From assembly GCA_030425825.1 (NCBI GenBank), contig JAUHZY010000002.1, forward strand, positions 47,036 through 111,035: a stretch of 64,000 nucleotides of DNA, read 5' to 3'. Positions 9,433-18,918 of the stretch are shown one piece after another. The DNA comes from Alphaproteobacteria bacterium. Lineage in GTDB: Bacteria; Pseudomonadota; Alphaproteobacteria; JAUHZY01. The number at the start of each line of letters is the position of its first letter. Positions within the stretch are counted from its first letter, which is position 1. The translations under genes and the position numbers were made by a program. The notes beneath the pieces were generated by a model. The model had not been told where the DNA came from and searched no databases. It saw only the letters and a program-made list of their open reading frames with translations.

Positions 9433-9822
9433 ATGGCAAAACCTCAGACACGATCACGTAAAAAAACGTCTAAGAACATTACAGAGGGCGTTGTACACAT
9501 TAACTCAACGTTCAATAATACGACGATCAATATTACAGATGAGCAAGGTAACACAGTTTGCTGGTGTACCGCAGGTGCTAAAGGCTTTAAAGGGTCTCGT
9601 AAGTCAACACCTTTTGCTGCACAGATTGCTGCTGAAGATGTGGCTGCTAAGGCAGTTGAGAATGGTCTTAAGTCTGTAAAGGTCCACGTAAAAGGCCCTG
9701 GTTCAGGTCGTGAGTCTGCTATCCGCGCGATACAGGCTGCTGGTATTGTTATCACAGAAATTCGTGACGTTACACCTGTTCCTCATAACGGTTGTCGCCC
9801 ACCAAAGCGTCGTCGCGTATAA
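9433..9822 (+). CDS. rpsK: 30S ribosomal protein S11
   Basis: S11 lies on the platform of the small subunit and contacts the E-site region. The 129-residue protein has the conserved [20 protein letters not shown] near residue 15, the middle block [15 protein letters not shown] and the C-terminus [12 protein letters not shown], all typical. It lies 19 bases after rpsM and is followed by rpoA after a 51-base AT-rich gap. Confidence 0.97.
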   Translation: MAKPQTRSRKKTSKNITEGVVHINSTFNNTTINITDEQGNTVCWCTAGAKGFKGSRKSTPFAAQIAAEDVAAKAVENGLKSVKVHVKGPGSGRESAIRAIQAAGIVITEIRDVTPVPHNGCRPPKRRRV

Positions 9823-9873
9823 GTTTATTTTAGTATATTTTTGTATATAACCTTCAAAATAGGGGATTGTTAA

Positions 9874-10890
9874 GTGATTCAGGAAAATTGGAATAGTTTG
9901 ATTAAACCAAACAAATTAGAAATCGTTCCCGGTTCTGATCCTAAGAGATTCGCGTCATTAGTTGCAGAGCCTTTGGAATGTGGTTTTGGTATGACGCTTG
10001 GTAATGGTTTGCGTCGTATTTTGTTGTCATCTATCCAAGGTGCAGCAATTACAGCTATCCAGGTTGACAATGTTCTTCATGAGTTCTCTTCTATTCCAGG
10101 TGTTCGTGAAGATGTGACAAATATTATTTTGAATATTAAATCAATCGCTTTGCGTGTTGGTACTGAAGGTTCTAAGCGTCTGACGCTGAAAGCAAAAGGT
10201 CCATGTGAAGTAACTGCAGGTATGATTGATCTGACTCATGATGTTGAAATCATTAACCCTGATCTTGTGATTTGTACACTGGATAAAGATGAAGAGCTTT
10301 CTATGGTCTTCACTGTTGATACAGGTAAGGGTTATGTTCCTGCAAATCAAAACCGTCCCGATGATGCGCCAATTGGTTATATTCCAATTGATGCAATTTT
10401 CTCGCCTGTTCGTAAGGTAACTTACAATGTTGAGAATGCACGTGTTGGACAGGTGACGGATTATGACAAGCTGACTGTAAAGGTTGAGACAGATGGATCT
10501 GTTACACCTGAAGATGCGATTGCTTTTGCTGCACGCATTATGCAAGATCAGCTAAGATTGTTCATTAACTTTGATGAGCCTGAAGAGGATACATCAAAAG
10601 ATAAAGCAGATGAGCTTCCATTTGATCGCAATCTTCTTCGTAAGGTTGAGGAGCTTGAGCTTTCTGTTCGTTCTGCGAACTGCTTGAAAAATGATAATAT
10701 CGTTTATATTGGTGACCTTGTGCAAAAAACAGAAGCAGAAATGCTGCGCACACCAAACTTTGGTCGTAAATCTTTGAATGAAATCAAAGAAATATTAGCT
10801 GCGATGGGTCTTCGTTTTGGGATGGATGTCGATGGATGGCCGCCTGAGAATATCGAAGAGCTTTCCAGACAAATCGAAGATCCTTTTTAA
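9874..10890 (+). CDS. rpoA: DNA-directed RNA polymerase alpha subunit
   Basis: The alpha subunit nucleates RNA polymerase assembly and binds UP elements and activators. The 338-residue protein has the N-terminal dimerisation domain ([20 protein letters not shown] near residue 30) and a flexible acidic linker near residues 233-245. The C-terminal domain follows, with [20 protein letters not shown] and [16 protein letters not shown]. Translation starts at a GTG at 9874 after AGGGGA. Order rpsK-rpoA-rplQ is normal, without rpsD. Confidence 0.98.
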   Translation: MIQENWNSLIKPNKLEIVPGSDPKRFASLVAEPLECGFGMTLGNGLRRILLSSIQGAAITAIQVDNVLHEFSSIPGVREDVTNIILNIKSIALRVGTEGSKRLTLKAKGPCEVTAGMIDLTHDVEIINPDLVICTLDKDEELSMVFTVDTGKGYVPANQNRPDDAPIGYIPIDAIFSPVRKVTYNVENARVGQVTDYDKLTVKVETDGSVTPEDAIAFAARIMQDQLRLFINFDEPEEDTSKDKADELPFDRNLLRKVEELELSVRSANCLKNDNIVYIGDLVQKTEAEMLRTPNFGRKSLNEIKEILAAMGLRFGMDVDGWPPENIEELSRQIEDPF

Positions 10891-10914
10891 GGATTAGTTT
10901 TAGGAGTTAACACA

Positions 10915-11361
10915 ATGCGTCATAGAAGAGCACATAGAAAATTAAATAGAACAAGTTCTCACCGTAAAGCGATGTTTATGAACATGGCTAATGCGCTTGT
11001 GAAGCATGAGCAAATTAAAACAACTTTGCCAAAAGCAAAAGAGCTTCGTCCTTACACAGAAAAGCTTGTAACAATTGCAAAGAAGGGTGATCTTGCGGCG
11101 CGTCGTCAGCTAATTTCAATTCTTCAAGACAATAAGATGGCTGAAAAGCTTATGGCTGTTCTGGCGCCACGCTATAAAGAGCGTAAAGGTGGCTATACAC
11201 GCATTATTAAAGCAGGTTTTCGTCACGGCGATGCTGCACCAGTAGCATTTATCGAGTTTGTTGACCGTGATGTAGACGCAAAAGGCCAAGACTCTGGTCC
11301 TGTTCAAAACTTTGTTGAAGATGAAGTTGTTGAGCAAGAAGAAGCTGCGGCAACTGCATAA
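10915..11361 (+). CDS. rplQ: 50S ribosomal protein L17
   Basis: L17 lies near the tunnel exit on the solvent side. Residues 1-118 are a normal L17 core, with [20 protein letters not shown] at the start and [20 protein letters not shown] near residues 82-101. The last 28 or so residues form an acidic tail ([13 protein letters not shown]), longer than in E. coli L17. It closes the alpha operon. AGGAG precedes the ATG. Confidence 0.97.
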   Translation: MRHRRAHRKLNRTSSHRKAMFMNMANALVKHEQIKTTLPKAKELRPYTEKLVTIAKKGDLAARRQLISILQDNKMAEKLMAVLAPRYKERKGGYTRIIKAGFRHGDAAPVAFIEFVDRDVDAKGQDSGPVQNFVEDEVVEQEEAAATA

Positions 11362-11376
11362 CAAGAGGCCTGGTAA

Positions 11377-12258
11377 GTGGCTAGGATAGGGTTTGTCACG
11401 ACTGATAAAATCCTTCAACATGCCTGCTCTGATCAAAATTCTTATTTCACTTCTGATGACCAACTTGTGGTGAATGTTTTATCTGCCAGAGGACACTTAG
11501 TAGAACCTATTCTTTGGAAAGGTTTTGAACAATTCCACGAGTATGACCTGTTTGTTTTAAGGTCACCTTGGGATTATACGGAACATGCCTCCGACTTTTT
11601 TAATTGGTTAAAAAAAGCCTAAGCATCAGGTGCTCGCATCCAAAATAACTTTGATATTATCAGGTGGAATATAGATAAACATTATCTCTTTGATCTCAAA
11701 AAATTTGGAGTAGAGATAATTCCAACAAAAATCGTACATCAAAATGATTGTTTAGATTTAACATCGCACTGTCAGCAATGCAATTATGACGCCTTGGTAA
11801 TTAAGCCAACTGTCGCTGCAGGAGCTTATGAAACTTATAAGGTAGATGCTCATAACATTGCCGAAATGCAGAAAAAAATAGATGTTCTTCTGACAAGGCA
11901 TGACATGATTATTCAGCCCTTTTTCAAAGAGGTGTTGGACGGAGAGTGGTCATTAATATTTTTTGGAGATGAGTATTCCCATAGTGTCTTCAAAAAACCT
12001 AAAAAAGGTGACTATCGTGTCCAAGATGATCATGGTGGTACGGTACACTTTAAAGACCCTGATGCGAAAATATTAGAAACTGCTTTAGGTGTCATACGTT
12101 ACTTTGAAGTGCCTCCTCTTTATACGCGTGTTGATGGCCTCATTAGAGAAGGTGTTTTTTATGTGATGGAGGTTGAAGCTTTCGAGCCAGAGCTTTTTTT
12201 GCGGGCACATCCTTATGCAGCTAAAAGATTTGCAGATAAGATTGAGTCAATTCTTTAG
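11377..12258 (+). pseudogene. ATP-grasp protein (DcsG/RimK-like) interrupted by one in-frame stop
   Basis: A GTG at 11377 opens a frame of 81 codons that ends at TAA 11620-11622. The same frame then continues open to 12258, and both halves belong to one protein of about 293 residues. The first half has VLRSPWDYTEH, and after the stop come IIRWNIDKHYLFDLKKFGVE and IIPTK. Further on are VIKPTVAAGAYETY and a metal-binding-like YVMEVEAFEPELF near the end. These match ATP-grasp ligases of the group related to the cycloserine enzyme DcsG and to glutathione synthetases. No base is inserted or lost, so a single substitution, a base error or readthrough would each explain it. It sits 15 bases after rplQ and overlaps the minus-strand gene end by 12 bases. 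Confidence 0.8.
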
Positions 12259-13560
12259 ACTTTTTTGCCTTTTATCAACTTTCTTAGAATCAAACCCTTC
12301 AATTAATGCTTCAAACATTTGATGCCAATTTAGTTCTGCTTGCAGGCGCAAAAATGCTGAGCCTAAACCAACAGCAGCACGGTCAACAAAGACAAACTCT
12401 TGAGGAGGCTGTATACCACCATTTTTCTGGAGTTGTTTATAAGTTGCAAGGGCGACTTCTTTCCCATGTTCTGGGCCGCCATGTTCTTGTATTTTTCGCA
12501 CACGATCTTCAAGTAAGGGGTCATAAACATAGCGTGCCCAGTTTTCCAGCGCGTCAATAAGGTCATTGTTTAGGTCTTTAAATCCCCATGTTTCATAAGC
12601 ATGTACCATCATTTCCTTGTCATTTTTGAGCAAGGCCTTATAAAGATCGATAATACCTTGAACAAAAGCGCCTGGAAATATACGTATGCACCCAAAATCC
12701 AATAGGTTTAATGTGTTGTCCTGACGTACAGTATAATTGCCAAGATGAGGATCTCCATGAATAACACCATAATGGTAAAGGGGCATATACCAGGCGTGAA
12801 AGAGCTTCTGAGCGAGATCATTGCGTTGCTCTAGTGAGGTATCAAAAAAATCCTTGATTGAGCAGCCATCAAGCCACTGCATGGTTAGAAGTTTTGATGT
12901 TGAAAGCTTTTCTATCGCTTCAGGAATATAGATAAATTCTGTTTTCTTAAAGATCTTTTGGAAGAGCTTCATGTTGTCAAGCTCTTGCGTATAGTCAAGC
13001 TCTTCGCGTAGTCGTTCTGAAACTTCGGTGTAAATATTTTTTGTATTAATACCAGAACGGGTTTCGAAGATTTTAAAGAATAGTTTTAATTGTTTGAGAT
13101 CTGCTTCAATAGCAGAAGACATATCTGGATATTGTAGTTTGCAAGCAAGCTTTTCTTTTGATGTTTCAGCGATGTGGACTTGCCCAAGAGAAGCTGCGAA
13201 AGAAGCATTTAGATTAAATGTTTGGAAGTTTTCTTGCCAGCCGTCTCCAAGCTCTCCACGCATACGGCGTTTTACAAAGAGTTTACCCATAGGGGGTGCA
13301 TTAGACTGCAGCTCTGCAAGCTCTTTTTCATAAGCTTCAGGCAGAATGCCTGGAATTGTTGAAAGAATTTGTGCAATCTTCATCAATGGGCCGCGTAGAT
13401 TACTAAGCATCTTTTTTATATCTTCTGCATGCATTTCTTCGTCGATTTTGATGCCAAGATACTTGCTTGCCAACAGTCTAAATGTTGTTGAGCTTGCGTT
13501 CTTTGTGACGCTTGCATAACGTTTTGCACGTTTTGAGAAGGTGTTTGTTTCTTCGGTCAC
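12247..13560 (-). CDS. ABC1/AarF/UbiB-family atypical kinase
   Basis: ABC1 proteins are atypical kinase-fold ATPases; UbiB supports ubiquinone biosynthesis. The 437-residue product shows the family KxxQ segment GPLMKIAQILSTIPGILP (near residues 56-73) and the Ala-rich nucleotide loop FAASLGQVHIA. The catalytic-loop equivalent is GVIHGDPHLGNY, and the metal-binding segment is LLDFGCIRIF. No C-terminal transmembrane helices are evident, unlike UbiB of E. coli. It is last in the flgI-flgJ-flgN-ELM1 run, 6 bases after the preceding gene. The substrate is not deducible. Confidence 0.85.
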   Translation of the reverse strand: MTEETNTFSKRAKRYASVTKNASSTTFRLLASKYLGIKIDEEMHAEDIKKMLSNLRGPLMKIAQILSTIPGILPEAYEKELAELQSNAPPMGKLFVKRRMRGELGDGWQENFQTFNLNASFAASLGQVHIAETSKEKLACKLQYPDMSSAIEADLKQLKLFFKIFETRSGINTKNIYTEVSERLREELDYTQELDNMKLFQKIFKKTEFIYIPEAIEKLSTSKLLTMQWLDGCSIKDFFDTSLEQRNDLAQKLFHAWYMPLYHYGVIHGDPHLGNYTVRQDNTLNLLDFGCIRIFPGAFVQGIIDLYKALLKNDKEMMVHAYETWGFKDLNNDLIDALENWARYVYDPLLEDRVRKIQEHGGPEHGKEVALATYKQLQKNGGIQPPQEFVFVDRAAVGLGSAFLRLQAELNWHQMFEALIEGFDSKKVDKRQKSLKN

Positions 13561-13566
13561 TATTTT

Positions 13567-14550
13567 CTACTTTAAAAAACGTTTTTTAATTTCTGCAGCA
13601 ATTTCTTGAGATGCATCAGGCGCCTTGTAGGACCATAGATCGAAGTTATCATCTTTCAAAGGTCTTGCTACAGACTTTTCATATAATGATGAATGTAAAC
13701 GTTGATGTGATTTCGAACAACTCCCTTGTGGAGCATATATGAAAATAGGTTTGCCTGTCATGGAGGCTTCTGAAATCATCGAGACAGAATCACCTGTGAT
13801 AACAAACATATCTGCAAAGGCTAACAGTCCCATATACGGGTTTTCATGGGCATCTTGATTCCAGAGATGTGCATAGTGAGGAATATCTGTTTTTTCTAAG
13901 AATGACTTGATAAGACGGGTTGATTGATTATTTGTGCGTCGGCTAGAGGTAACAAGCAGAGAAGCATTATGTTGTTTTGCCAGTTTTTCAGTGAGAGTCA
14001 GCAGGTCAGATATTTGGTTTTGGGTAAAGTCATTTGATTTGTTTTTTCCGCCGATTAATATCACCAAGCGAGGAGAGGGAAGAAAATCTAAAGACTCTTT
14101 CCATTCAGAACGTGCAAGTTTTAGAAGTTTTTTAGACACCTTGTGTGGTGCTGTTAATGTTTCAATAATATTGCCTTGCTGCGTGGCATTGTCATGCTGG
14201 GGGACGGCGACAAGATCAAATTTTTTAGCAAGGCCACCTGGATGCATAATTTGCACAAGCTTAGGGGCTTTCTTGCCTGCATGAATTGCTTTCTTCTTAA
14301 CGCTTAAGGCGACAGGTGCTGTTCGTCTGCCTGCGCCAATGATAATGTCGGGGTAAGGTGGAAGCAAAGCTTCTTGTGCATCTTTTTCGATACCCATATC
14401 TGATGTGTTGAGAATAAAATTAGGAAGGGAGCCCAATCTATTATAGGAGATTTTTTTTATTTCGAAGGGTATTCCCAAAGCTTCCGCGACCCCAACAACT
14501 TGAGTCACATTACCAGGTCGATGATCTGCCAGAACCCATGCTTTGGCCAT
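13567..14550 (-). CDS. ELM1/GtrOC1-like family protein (DUF1022)
   Basis: The 327-residue product begins with AWVLADHRPGNVTQVVGVAE and contains IGAGRRTAPVAL near residue 71 and FVITGDSVSMISEASMTGKP near residues 254-273. These are marks of the alphaproteobacterial family related to plant mitochondrial fission protein ELM1, which has a glycosyltransferase-B-like fold. In bacteria the function is uncertain; a nucleotide-sugar transferase role is possible because the GDSVSMISEA block resembles donor-site motifs. It starts 1 base after the flgN-like gene and is probably co-transcribed with it. Confidence 0.8.
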   Translation of the reverse strand: MAKAWVLADHRPGNVTQVVGVAEALGIPFEIKKISYNRLGSLPNFILNTSDMGIEKDAQEALLPPYPDIIIGAGRRTAPVALSVKKKAIHAGKKAPKLVQIMHPGGLAKKFDLVAVPQHDNATQQGNIIETLTAPHKVSKKLLKLARSEWKESLDFLPSPRLVILIGGKNKSNDFTQNQISDLLTLTEKLAKQHNASLLVTSSRRTNNQSTRLIKSFLEKTDIPHYAHLWNQDAHENPYMGLLAFADMFVITGDSVSMISEASMTGKPIFIYAPQGSCSKSHQRLHSSLYEKSVARPLKDDNFDLWSYKAPDASQEIAAEIKKRFLK

Positions 14551-14551
14551 C

Positions 14552-15022
14552 TTATATTTCTGTATTCAATGTATAGCTTTGAGACCCTAATGCGCCAGGA
14601 GCTTGGTTTTGTGCATCAGAATATGTTGCACCTTTCGCAGTTTCACGTCGAATTGCTGTAATAATGGTATTCGCAACTCTTTCACTTGTTTTCTTTGTGA
14701 TGTCCAGCAGCCTTGCATTCTCTTTAACCAGTTCGGCAAATTCTTTTGATGCTATTTTTAGTTTTTCTTTTGACTCAGGTGCTATATTTCTAAAAAAGTC
14801 AGGGTTTTCACGTAAGAACTCAATATGTCCTTCGTAAATACGCGAAAGACCAGTTTTCTTTTGTTGAATCAGTGCAATTTCTTCTGCTAGCCCTTCAGGC
14901 CTTGCGTTTAAAAGGTCTATTTCTTCGCTTAAAACATCACTGAGTTGATCAGTTATGCGTAAAAGCTCGTTTAAACGCACGCTTTGGGGGGTAGACTTTT
15001 CAGTATTTTGTACATGTTCCAT
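14552..15022 (-). CDS. FlgN-like flagellar protein
   Basis: A 156-residue, mostly helical protein rich in Glu, Lys and Leu. It has heptad-like patterning in LNELLRITDQLSDVLSEEID and later in NARLLDITKKTSERVANTII. FlgN proteins are cytosolic chaperones for hook-filament junction proteins. The assignment rests on size, helical character and position directly after flgI and the flgJ-like gene, an order known in alphaproteobacteria. The ATG overlaps the preceding stop as TAATG. Residue identity to FlgN is weak by eye. Confidence 0.6.
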   Translation of the reverse strand: MEHVQNTEKSTPQSVRLNELLRITDQLSDVLSEEIDLLNARPEGLAEEIALIQQKKTGLSRIYEGHIEFLRENPDFFRNIAPESKEKLKIASKEFAELVKENARLLDITKKTSERVANTIITAIRRETAKGATYSDAQNQAPGALGSQSYTLNTEI

Positions 15023-15330
15023 TAAATTACCTCCTGATATCTTCTAAGGGATTGTTCAATTTGATCGCTTAAAGGGGATGTTTTTGAAAGACTAACAGCA
15101 TATTCTTGCGTAGCCATAGACCTAAAAATATCTTGGCCATTAGAGTTGCCATAAAAACTATCTTCATTCACACTTTCAAACATTTTCTCAACCATCTGAG
15201 AGAGAAAAACAGCAGCAAATCCTTCAGAAGCCTCGCGAATTTTTGAAGCAGATGATTGTATTTTAGGTAGTGCTGCTTTGGGTTGGGTTGCTTGCTGTAG
15301 ATGAAAGTTTGCACCAGAAATATCGTTCAT
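15022..15330 (-). CDS. FlgJ-like rod-binding protein (N-terminal domain only)
   Basis: The 102-residue product carries the rod-binding domain of FlgJ: KIREASEGFAAVFLSQMVEK near residues 31-50, then DIFRSMATQEYAVSLSK near residues 67-83. The muramidase domain present in E. coli FlgJ is absent, as is usual in alphaproteobacteria, where peptidoglycan cleavage is supplied by a separate protein. It overlaps flgI and the flgN-like gene by one base each (TAATG), so the three are translationally coupled. Confidence 0.85.
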   Translation of the reverse strand: MNDISGANFHLQQATQPKAALPKIQSSASKIREASEGFAAVFLSQMVEKMFESVNEDSFYGNSNGQDIFRSMATQEYAVSLSKTSPLSDQIEQSLRRYQEVI

Positions 15331-16394
15331 TACATCACCTCAATATCTGCTTGTAATGCGCCAGCTGCACGAATGCCTTGTAAAATTGAGATCAAATCTC
15401 TTGGCGAGATCCCCAAGGCATTTAATCCTTCTACAAGCTCACTTAGGTTTACGCCTGTTTCAAGGATAGATATTTTCTTTTCAGGCCCTGCAGGCGCTGC
15501 GATTTCTTCTGGTTGTGGCGCTGCTTCGTTGACGGGTTGTTCGTTTCCTTTAACATTGACGGTTAGGTTTCCATGGGCAATAGCAACTTCGTCAATGCGG
15601 ACAGCTTGCCCCATAACAACCATCCCTGTTTGGTCATCCACTAAGACCCTGGCGGCTTGATCAGGCTGAACAGTGAGTTGCTCTACCATTGTTATAAAGC
15701 TAACAGGATTAGAATGGAACATATAGGGCAGTGTAAGTTCCACAGTTCCTGGGTCAATAGATCTTGCCGTATCAATCCCAGTGGATGAGTTTATGACATC
15801 AGCCATGCGCTTTGATGTCGTGAAATCAGGGTTTTTGAGTGCTAGCTTAATAGACTTTAAGTTTGAAAAGTCAAAGGCAATTTCTTTTTCAATCAGTGCG
15901 CCATTAGAAATACGTGCAGCTGTTGGTACGGCCTTACCTTCACCTTCTATTCCTTCAACTTTCAGGGATCCTTGTGCAATCGCGTAAACTTCCCCATCTG
16001 CGCCTAAAAGAGGCGTTACAAGCAATGTTCCGCCTTGTAATGATCCAGCATCTCCAATTGTTGAAACGGTAACGTCTATTTTAGACCCCTGTCGTGAAAA
16101 GGCAGGAAGCGTTGCTGTTACAACCACGGCAGCGACATTTTTTGTTTTCAAGGTGTCATCTCTTGCGTTGACGCCAAGTCTATCTAGCATGCCAATCAGG
16201 CTTTCGCGCGTGAAAATAGATTTTGTGAGAGAGTCTCCACTACCATTCAAACCAACAACAAGCCCATAACCGATGAGCATATTGTCTCGAACACCTTCTA
16301 TATCAGCGATATCTTTGATCCGTGAAGAAGCATGAGTGTCTGCAGAAAATAAAATAAAGAGCAAGGAAAAAGAAAGGGTAAAAAAGGACTTCAT
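15330..16394 (-). CDS. flgI: Flagellar P-ring protein FlgI
   Basis: FlgI is exported by Sec and forms the P ring around the flagellar rod in the peptidoglycan layer. The 354-residue product has a signal peptide (about residues 1-22, ending THASS). The FlgI core follows, with RIKDIADIEGVRDNMLIGYG, then GQGLVVGLNG-like GLVVGLNGSGDS, then GDAGSLQGGTLLVTPLLGAD. The C-terminal end is SPRDLISILQGIRAAGALQA. A loop rich in Pro, Glu and Ala near residues 286-306 is a usual variable site. It leads the flgI-flgJ-flgN-ELM1-ABC1 cluster and has a sigma-54-like site upstream. Confidence 0.96.
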   Translation of the reverse strand: MKSFFTLSFSLLFILFSADTHASSRIKDIADIEGVRDNMLIGYGLVVGLNGSGDSLTKSIFTRESLIGMLDRLGVNARDDTLKTKNVAAVVVTATLPAFSRQGSKIDVTVSTIGDAGSLQGGTLLVTPLLGADGEVYAIAQGSLKVEGIEGEGKAVPTAARISNGALIEKEIAFDFSNLKSIKLALKNPDFTTSKRMADVINSSTGIDTARSIDPGTVELTLPYMFHSNPVSFITMVEQLTVQPDQAARVLVDDQTGMVVMGQAVRIDEVAIAHGNLTVNVKGNEQPVNEAAPQPEEIAAPAGPEKKISILETGVNLSELVEGLNALGISPRDLISILQGIRAAGALQADIEVM

Positions 16395-16433
16395 GAAAGG
16401 ACACTCCAGTATTTGAAAAACGTCCTAAGAATA

Positions 16434-16450
16434 TGCATGAAGTATGCCAA
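16434..16450 (-). promoter_or_regulatory. Putative sigma-54 (RpoN) promoter of flgI operon
   Basis: Read on the minus strand the site is TTGGCATACTTCATGCA. It keeps the GG-N10-GC spacing, with TTGGCA at -24 and TGCA at -12, against the consensus YTGGCACGRNNNTTGCW. Predicted start of transcription is near 16423, about 30 bases before the flgI ATG at 16394. Sigma-54 control of flagellar genes is established in Caulobacter. Confidence 0.6.
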
Positions 16451-16588
16451 TATTCATAATTCTGGCATTATTGAAGAAATAAATTTAAAAACCCTCATTA
16501 TCAACGCACCCTAGGCGGCGATCAATCTTATATAAGGAAGAGGTGGAGAAATATTCTTCATGTGAGGTTAAAATGTGACAGTTATTTT

Positions 16589-17023
16589 TTATGTGCACCA
16601 GCTTTGTCTTTTGCCGCCATTATATTTTTGTGCAAGGCCACTTTTTATCATGACCTCAGAAACGTCGCTGGGGCCAACATGCGCATTTGCAATAATACGA
16701 TTGCCGTATTTACCAAAGCTAATATTCGTCAGGACCAAGGATTGTCCTTTTGTTAGCTTTTCCATTGTTTCTTTTGCCCGTTCAGCCAAGTCAATTTCAC
16801 TTTGGCACTTTCCTTTGATTTCAGGTGTGTCAATATTTCTAAGGCGAACGCGTGTCACAACATCTTGCCCAAGCCAAACTTTTATCTTTGCCTCAAACGT
16901 ATCGCCATCAATAACTTGTTTGACTGTCGCAATATAAGGACCAGGGAGATATTCTTTTGCAAAGGCCATTTTTGCAAGAAGTACGAAAAAGGTTATTGTA
17001 ATGATGATTTTAAAAGTCTTCAT
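16589..17023 (-). CDS. Secreted SNase-like (thermonuclease family) protein
   Basis: The preferred ATG at 17023 is preceded by AGGGAT and gives 144 residues; the frame stays open upstream to 17083. A signal peptide (about residues 1-22, hydrophobic IIITITFFVLLAKMAFA) precedes an SNase fold. The catalytic-type residues lie in VRLRNIDTPEIKG (Arg, Asp, Glu) and GKYGNRIIANAHV (second Arg). The family cleaves DNA and RNA outside the cytosol and needs calcium. The C-terminus ends with a paired-Cys candidate (SWCT, with the CQSE region). It lies downstream of rnc on the same strand, 69 bases away. Confidence 0.85.
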   Translation of the reverse strand: MKTFKIIITITFFVLLAKMAFAKEYLPGPYIATVKQVIDGDTFEAKIKVWLGQDVVTRVRLRNIDTPEIKGKCQSEIDLAERAKETMEKLTKGQSLVLTNISFGKYGNRIIANAHVGPSDVSEVMIKSGLAQKYNGGKRQSWCT

Positions 17024-17092
17024 ATAAAAATCCCTATACGTGTGTTGTTTTTCAATTATACACGCATAGAGTGCCATTATCAACCCTGCAAC

Positions 17093-17758
17093 TTAAAGTT
17101 TAATTTTATTCAGGAAATTAGATGCAGCATCTTGTTCAGCTTGCTTCTTTGAACGCCCTTTTCCTTTTGCAGGGGGGTAGTGCTCGATATTTACCTGAAC
17201 GCAGAAAGTAGGTTCATGGTCTGGGCCAGATGTTTCTATTAATTGGTATTCTGGTAAAGGCATAGAGTGAGACTGAACCCATTCTTGTAGAGTTGTTTTT
17301 GGATCGCTTGGAGGTGGAGATTGATTGCTTTCCAGGCATAGATCTTTCCAATGCTCAAGAATAAATGAGGCCGCTGTTTTGATGTCACTATCAAGATAAA
17401 TAGCGCCAATAATGCTTTCAATCATATCAGAGAAGTAAGAGTTGTAGCGTGCTTGTATATCTTCTTTCTTAATAGTCAAAATTTGAGGAAGTTCTATTTT
17501 TTCAGCAATTTTTACAAGCGCGTCTTGGCAAACAAGTGCAGCATGTCGTTTGGCGATATCACCTTCATTCTCGGCTTGAAAAGTGTTTAAAAGGTGTTCA
17601 GCAATAACGAGCCCCAAAACACGATCCCCAAGAAACTCTAATCTTTCAAAACTTTTAAGAAGATTATCACCTTTGAGGGAAATGATAGCGTGCTTGAGAA
17701 GTGTTTTATTAACAAAATTGTAACCAATTTTCTTTTCAATTTCTGGGAAGTTGGCCAT
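17093..17758 (-). CDS. rnc: Ribonuclease III
   Basis: RNase III cleaves double-stranded RNA in rRNA and mRNA processing. The 221-residue product has the signature RLEFLGDRVLGLVIAEHL at residues 40-57, with the catalytic Glu and Asp, and a second acidic site in SDMIESIIGAIYLDS near residues 111-125. A C-terminal dsRNA-binding domain starts at DPKTTLQEWVQS and ends GRSKKQAEQDAASNFLNKI. It follows lepB by 10 bases; the usual next gene, era, is not present here. Confidence 0.97.
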   Translation of the reverse strand: MANFPEIEKKIGYNFVNKTLLKHAIISLKGDNLLKSFERLEFLGDRVLGLVIAEHLLNTFQAENEGDIAKRHAALVCQDALVKIAEKIELPQILTIKKEDIQARYNSYFSDMIESIIGAIYLDSDIKTAASFILEHWKDLCLESNQSPPPSDPKTTLQEWVQSHSMPLPEYQLIETSGPDHEPTFCVQVNIEHYPPAKGKGRSKKQAEQDAASNFLNKIKL

Positions 17759-17768
17759 GATTTCCTTA

Positions 17769-18509
17769 TTAGTTAATCAGTTTCAAAAGTCTATATCCGC
17801 GAATGGAAGATGGAATATTTAAAGGGTTCCACCAGCTAACGTTGTTGTCAACAGAGAAGAAGATGATTTCTGCGCGTCCAATGAGGTTTTTGAAGGGCAC
17901 GAAACCAACATGGCCTGATTCTGCACGGCTGTCTAAAGAGTTATCTCTATTGTCGCCCATAGCAAAGAAATGCCCTTCTGGCACAACAAAAATAGGTGTA
18001 TTATCTAGGGGCCCGCGATCGGAGAATTCCATAATTTTGTGGCTTTCAGTATCGTCGGGGAAAGTTTCTAAATAAATAGAATATGACCCCCCAGAAATGA
18101 TGCGTCTTTCAATTGCTTTATCATTGATATAAAGGATGCCTTTTTTAACTTGCACTTTATCGCCTGGAAGCCCGATGACACGCTTGATATAGTCAATTTT
18201 GTCGTCAGAAGGAAGCCTGAAAACAACAACATCACCACGTTTCGGTGTTGATCCAAAAAGCCTATCAGACAAGATATTAGGACTAAAAGGGAAAGAGTAG
18301 TTGCTATAACCGTACGAGAATTTAGAAACAAACAGATAGTCACCAACAAGAAGTGAAGGCTCCATAGAACCTGATGGAATGTGAAAGGGCTCATAAAAGA
18401 ACGTTCTAACCGTTAATGCAACAAGTGCAGCAATAAAAAGGGTCTTGATGTGGTCCATGAGAGATTCTGTTTTCTTCTCAGGTACTTTATCTGTTTTTTC
18501 TTCTGACAT
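17769..18509 (-). CDS. lepB: Signal peptidase I
   Basis: LepB removes Sec and Tat signal peptides at the periplasmic face of the inner membrane. I use the ATG at 18509 (MSEEKTDKV), 2 bases after the acpS stop; upstream Met codons lie inside acpS, and no strong ribosome binding site decides between them. A membrane segment (LFIAALVALTVRTFFY) is followed by the catalytic Ser in FHIPSGSMEPSLLVGD. The catalytic Lys lies in DKIDYIKRVIGLPGD and the GDNRDNSLDSR box comes later. The product is about 246 residues. Confidence 0.95.
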   Translation of the reverse strand: MSEEKTDKVPEKKTESLMDHIKTLFIAALVALTVRTFFYEPFHIPSGSMEPSLLVGDYLFVSKFSYGYSNYSFPFSPNILSDRLFGSTPKRGDVVVFRLPSDDKIDYIKRVIGLPGDKVQVKKGILYINDKAIERRIISGGSYSIYLETFPDDTESHKIMEFSDRGPLDNTPIFVVPEGHFFAMGDNRDNSLDSRAESGHVGFVPFKNLIGRAEIIFFSVDNNVSWWNPLNIPSSIRGYRLLKLIN

Positions 18510-18510
18510 T

Positions 18511-18903
18511 TTATTGACCATGAATAATTGAAAAGGCTTGGGCGAAAGGGTACTCGTCTGTGATGGATATTTCAATTACAACTTCACTTTTGTTTGGGAA
18601 AAGCTCTTTAACAGAGGCGTGTGCTTTATCACTTAACAGGATGATGGGTTTGCCCATTTTATCATGTGTCGTTGTGATGTCGAGAAAGCTGAAATATACA
18701 CCGATCCCTGTTCCAAAAGCTTTTGATACAGCCTCTTTTGCTGCAAATTGTTTTGCATAACTTAAAAAAGAGTTCTCTTTTTTTGAGGAATATTTTTGTT
18801 CTTCATGGCTAAAGAGGCGATTAATGAACTTTGTGCCAAACTGATTAATTGATTTTTCAAGTCGACGGCTGTCTACTAAATCTGTTCCAATCCCTAAAAT
18901 CAC
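18511..18903 (-). CDS. acpS: Holo-[acyl-carrier-protein] synthase
   Basis: AcpS transfers 4'-phosphopantetheine from CoA to acyl carrier protein. The 130-residue length is standard. It has the magnesium-binding motif ILGIGTDLVDSRRLEKS at the N-terminus and FAAKEAVSKAFGTGIG near residues 53-68, with the catalytic Glu and Lys. It leads the acpS-lepB-rnc cluster and is divergent from ychF across 72 bases. Confidence 0.95.
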   Translation of the reverse strand: MILGIGTDLVDSRRLEKSINQFGTKFINRLFSHEEQKYSSKKENSFLSYAKQFAAKEAVSKAFGTGIGVYFSFLDITTTHDKMGKPIILLSDKAHASVKELFPNKSEVVIEISITDEYPFAQAFSIIHGQ

Positions 18904-18918
18904 GATGATAATACTTTC

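Noticed and set aside
11605..11622. A-rich slippery stretch before the in-frame stop in the ATP-grasp gene, suggesting programmed frameshifting
   Set aside because: The frame after the stop is the same as before it, so a frameshift would not restore the protein; only readthrough or a base change would.
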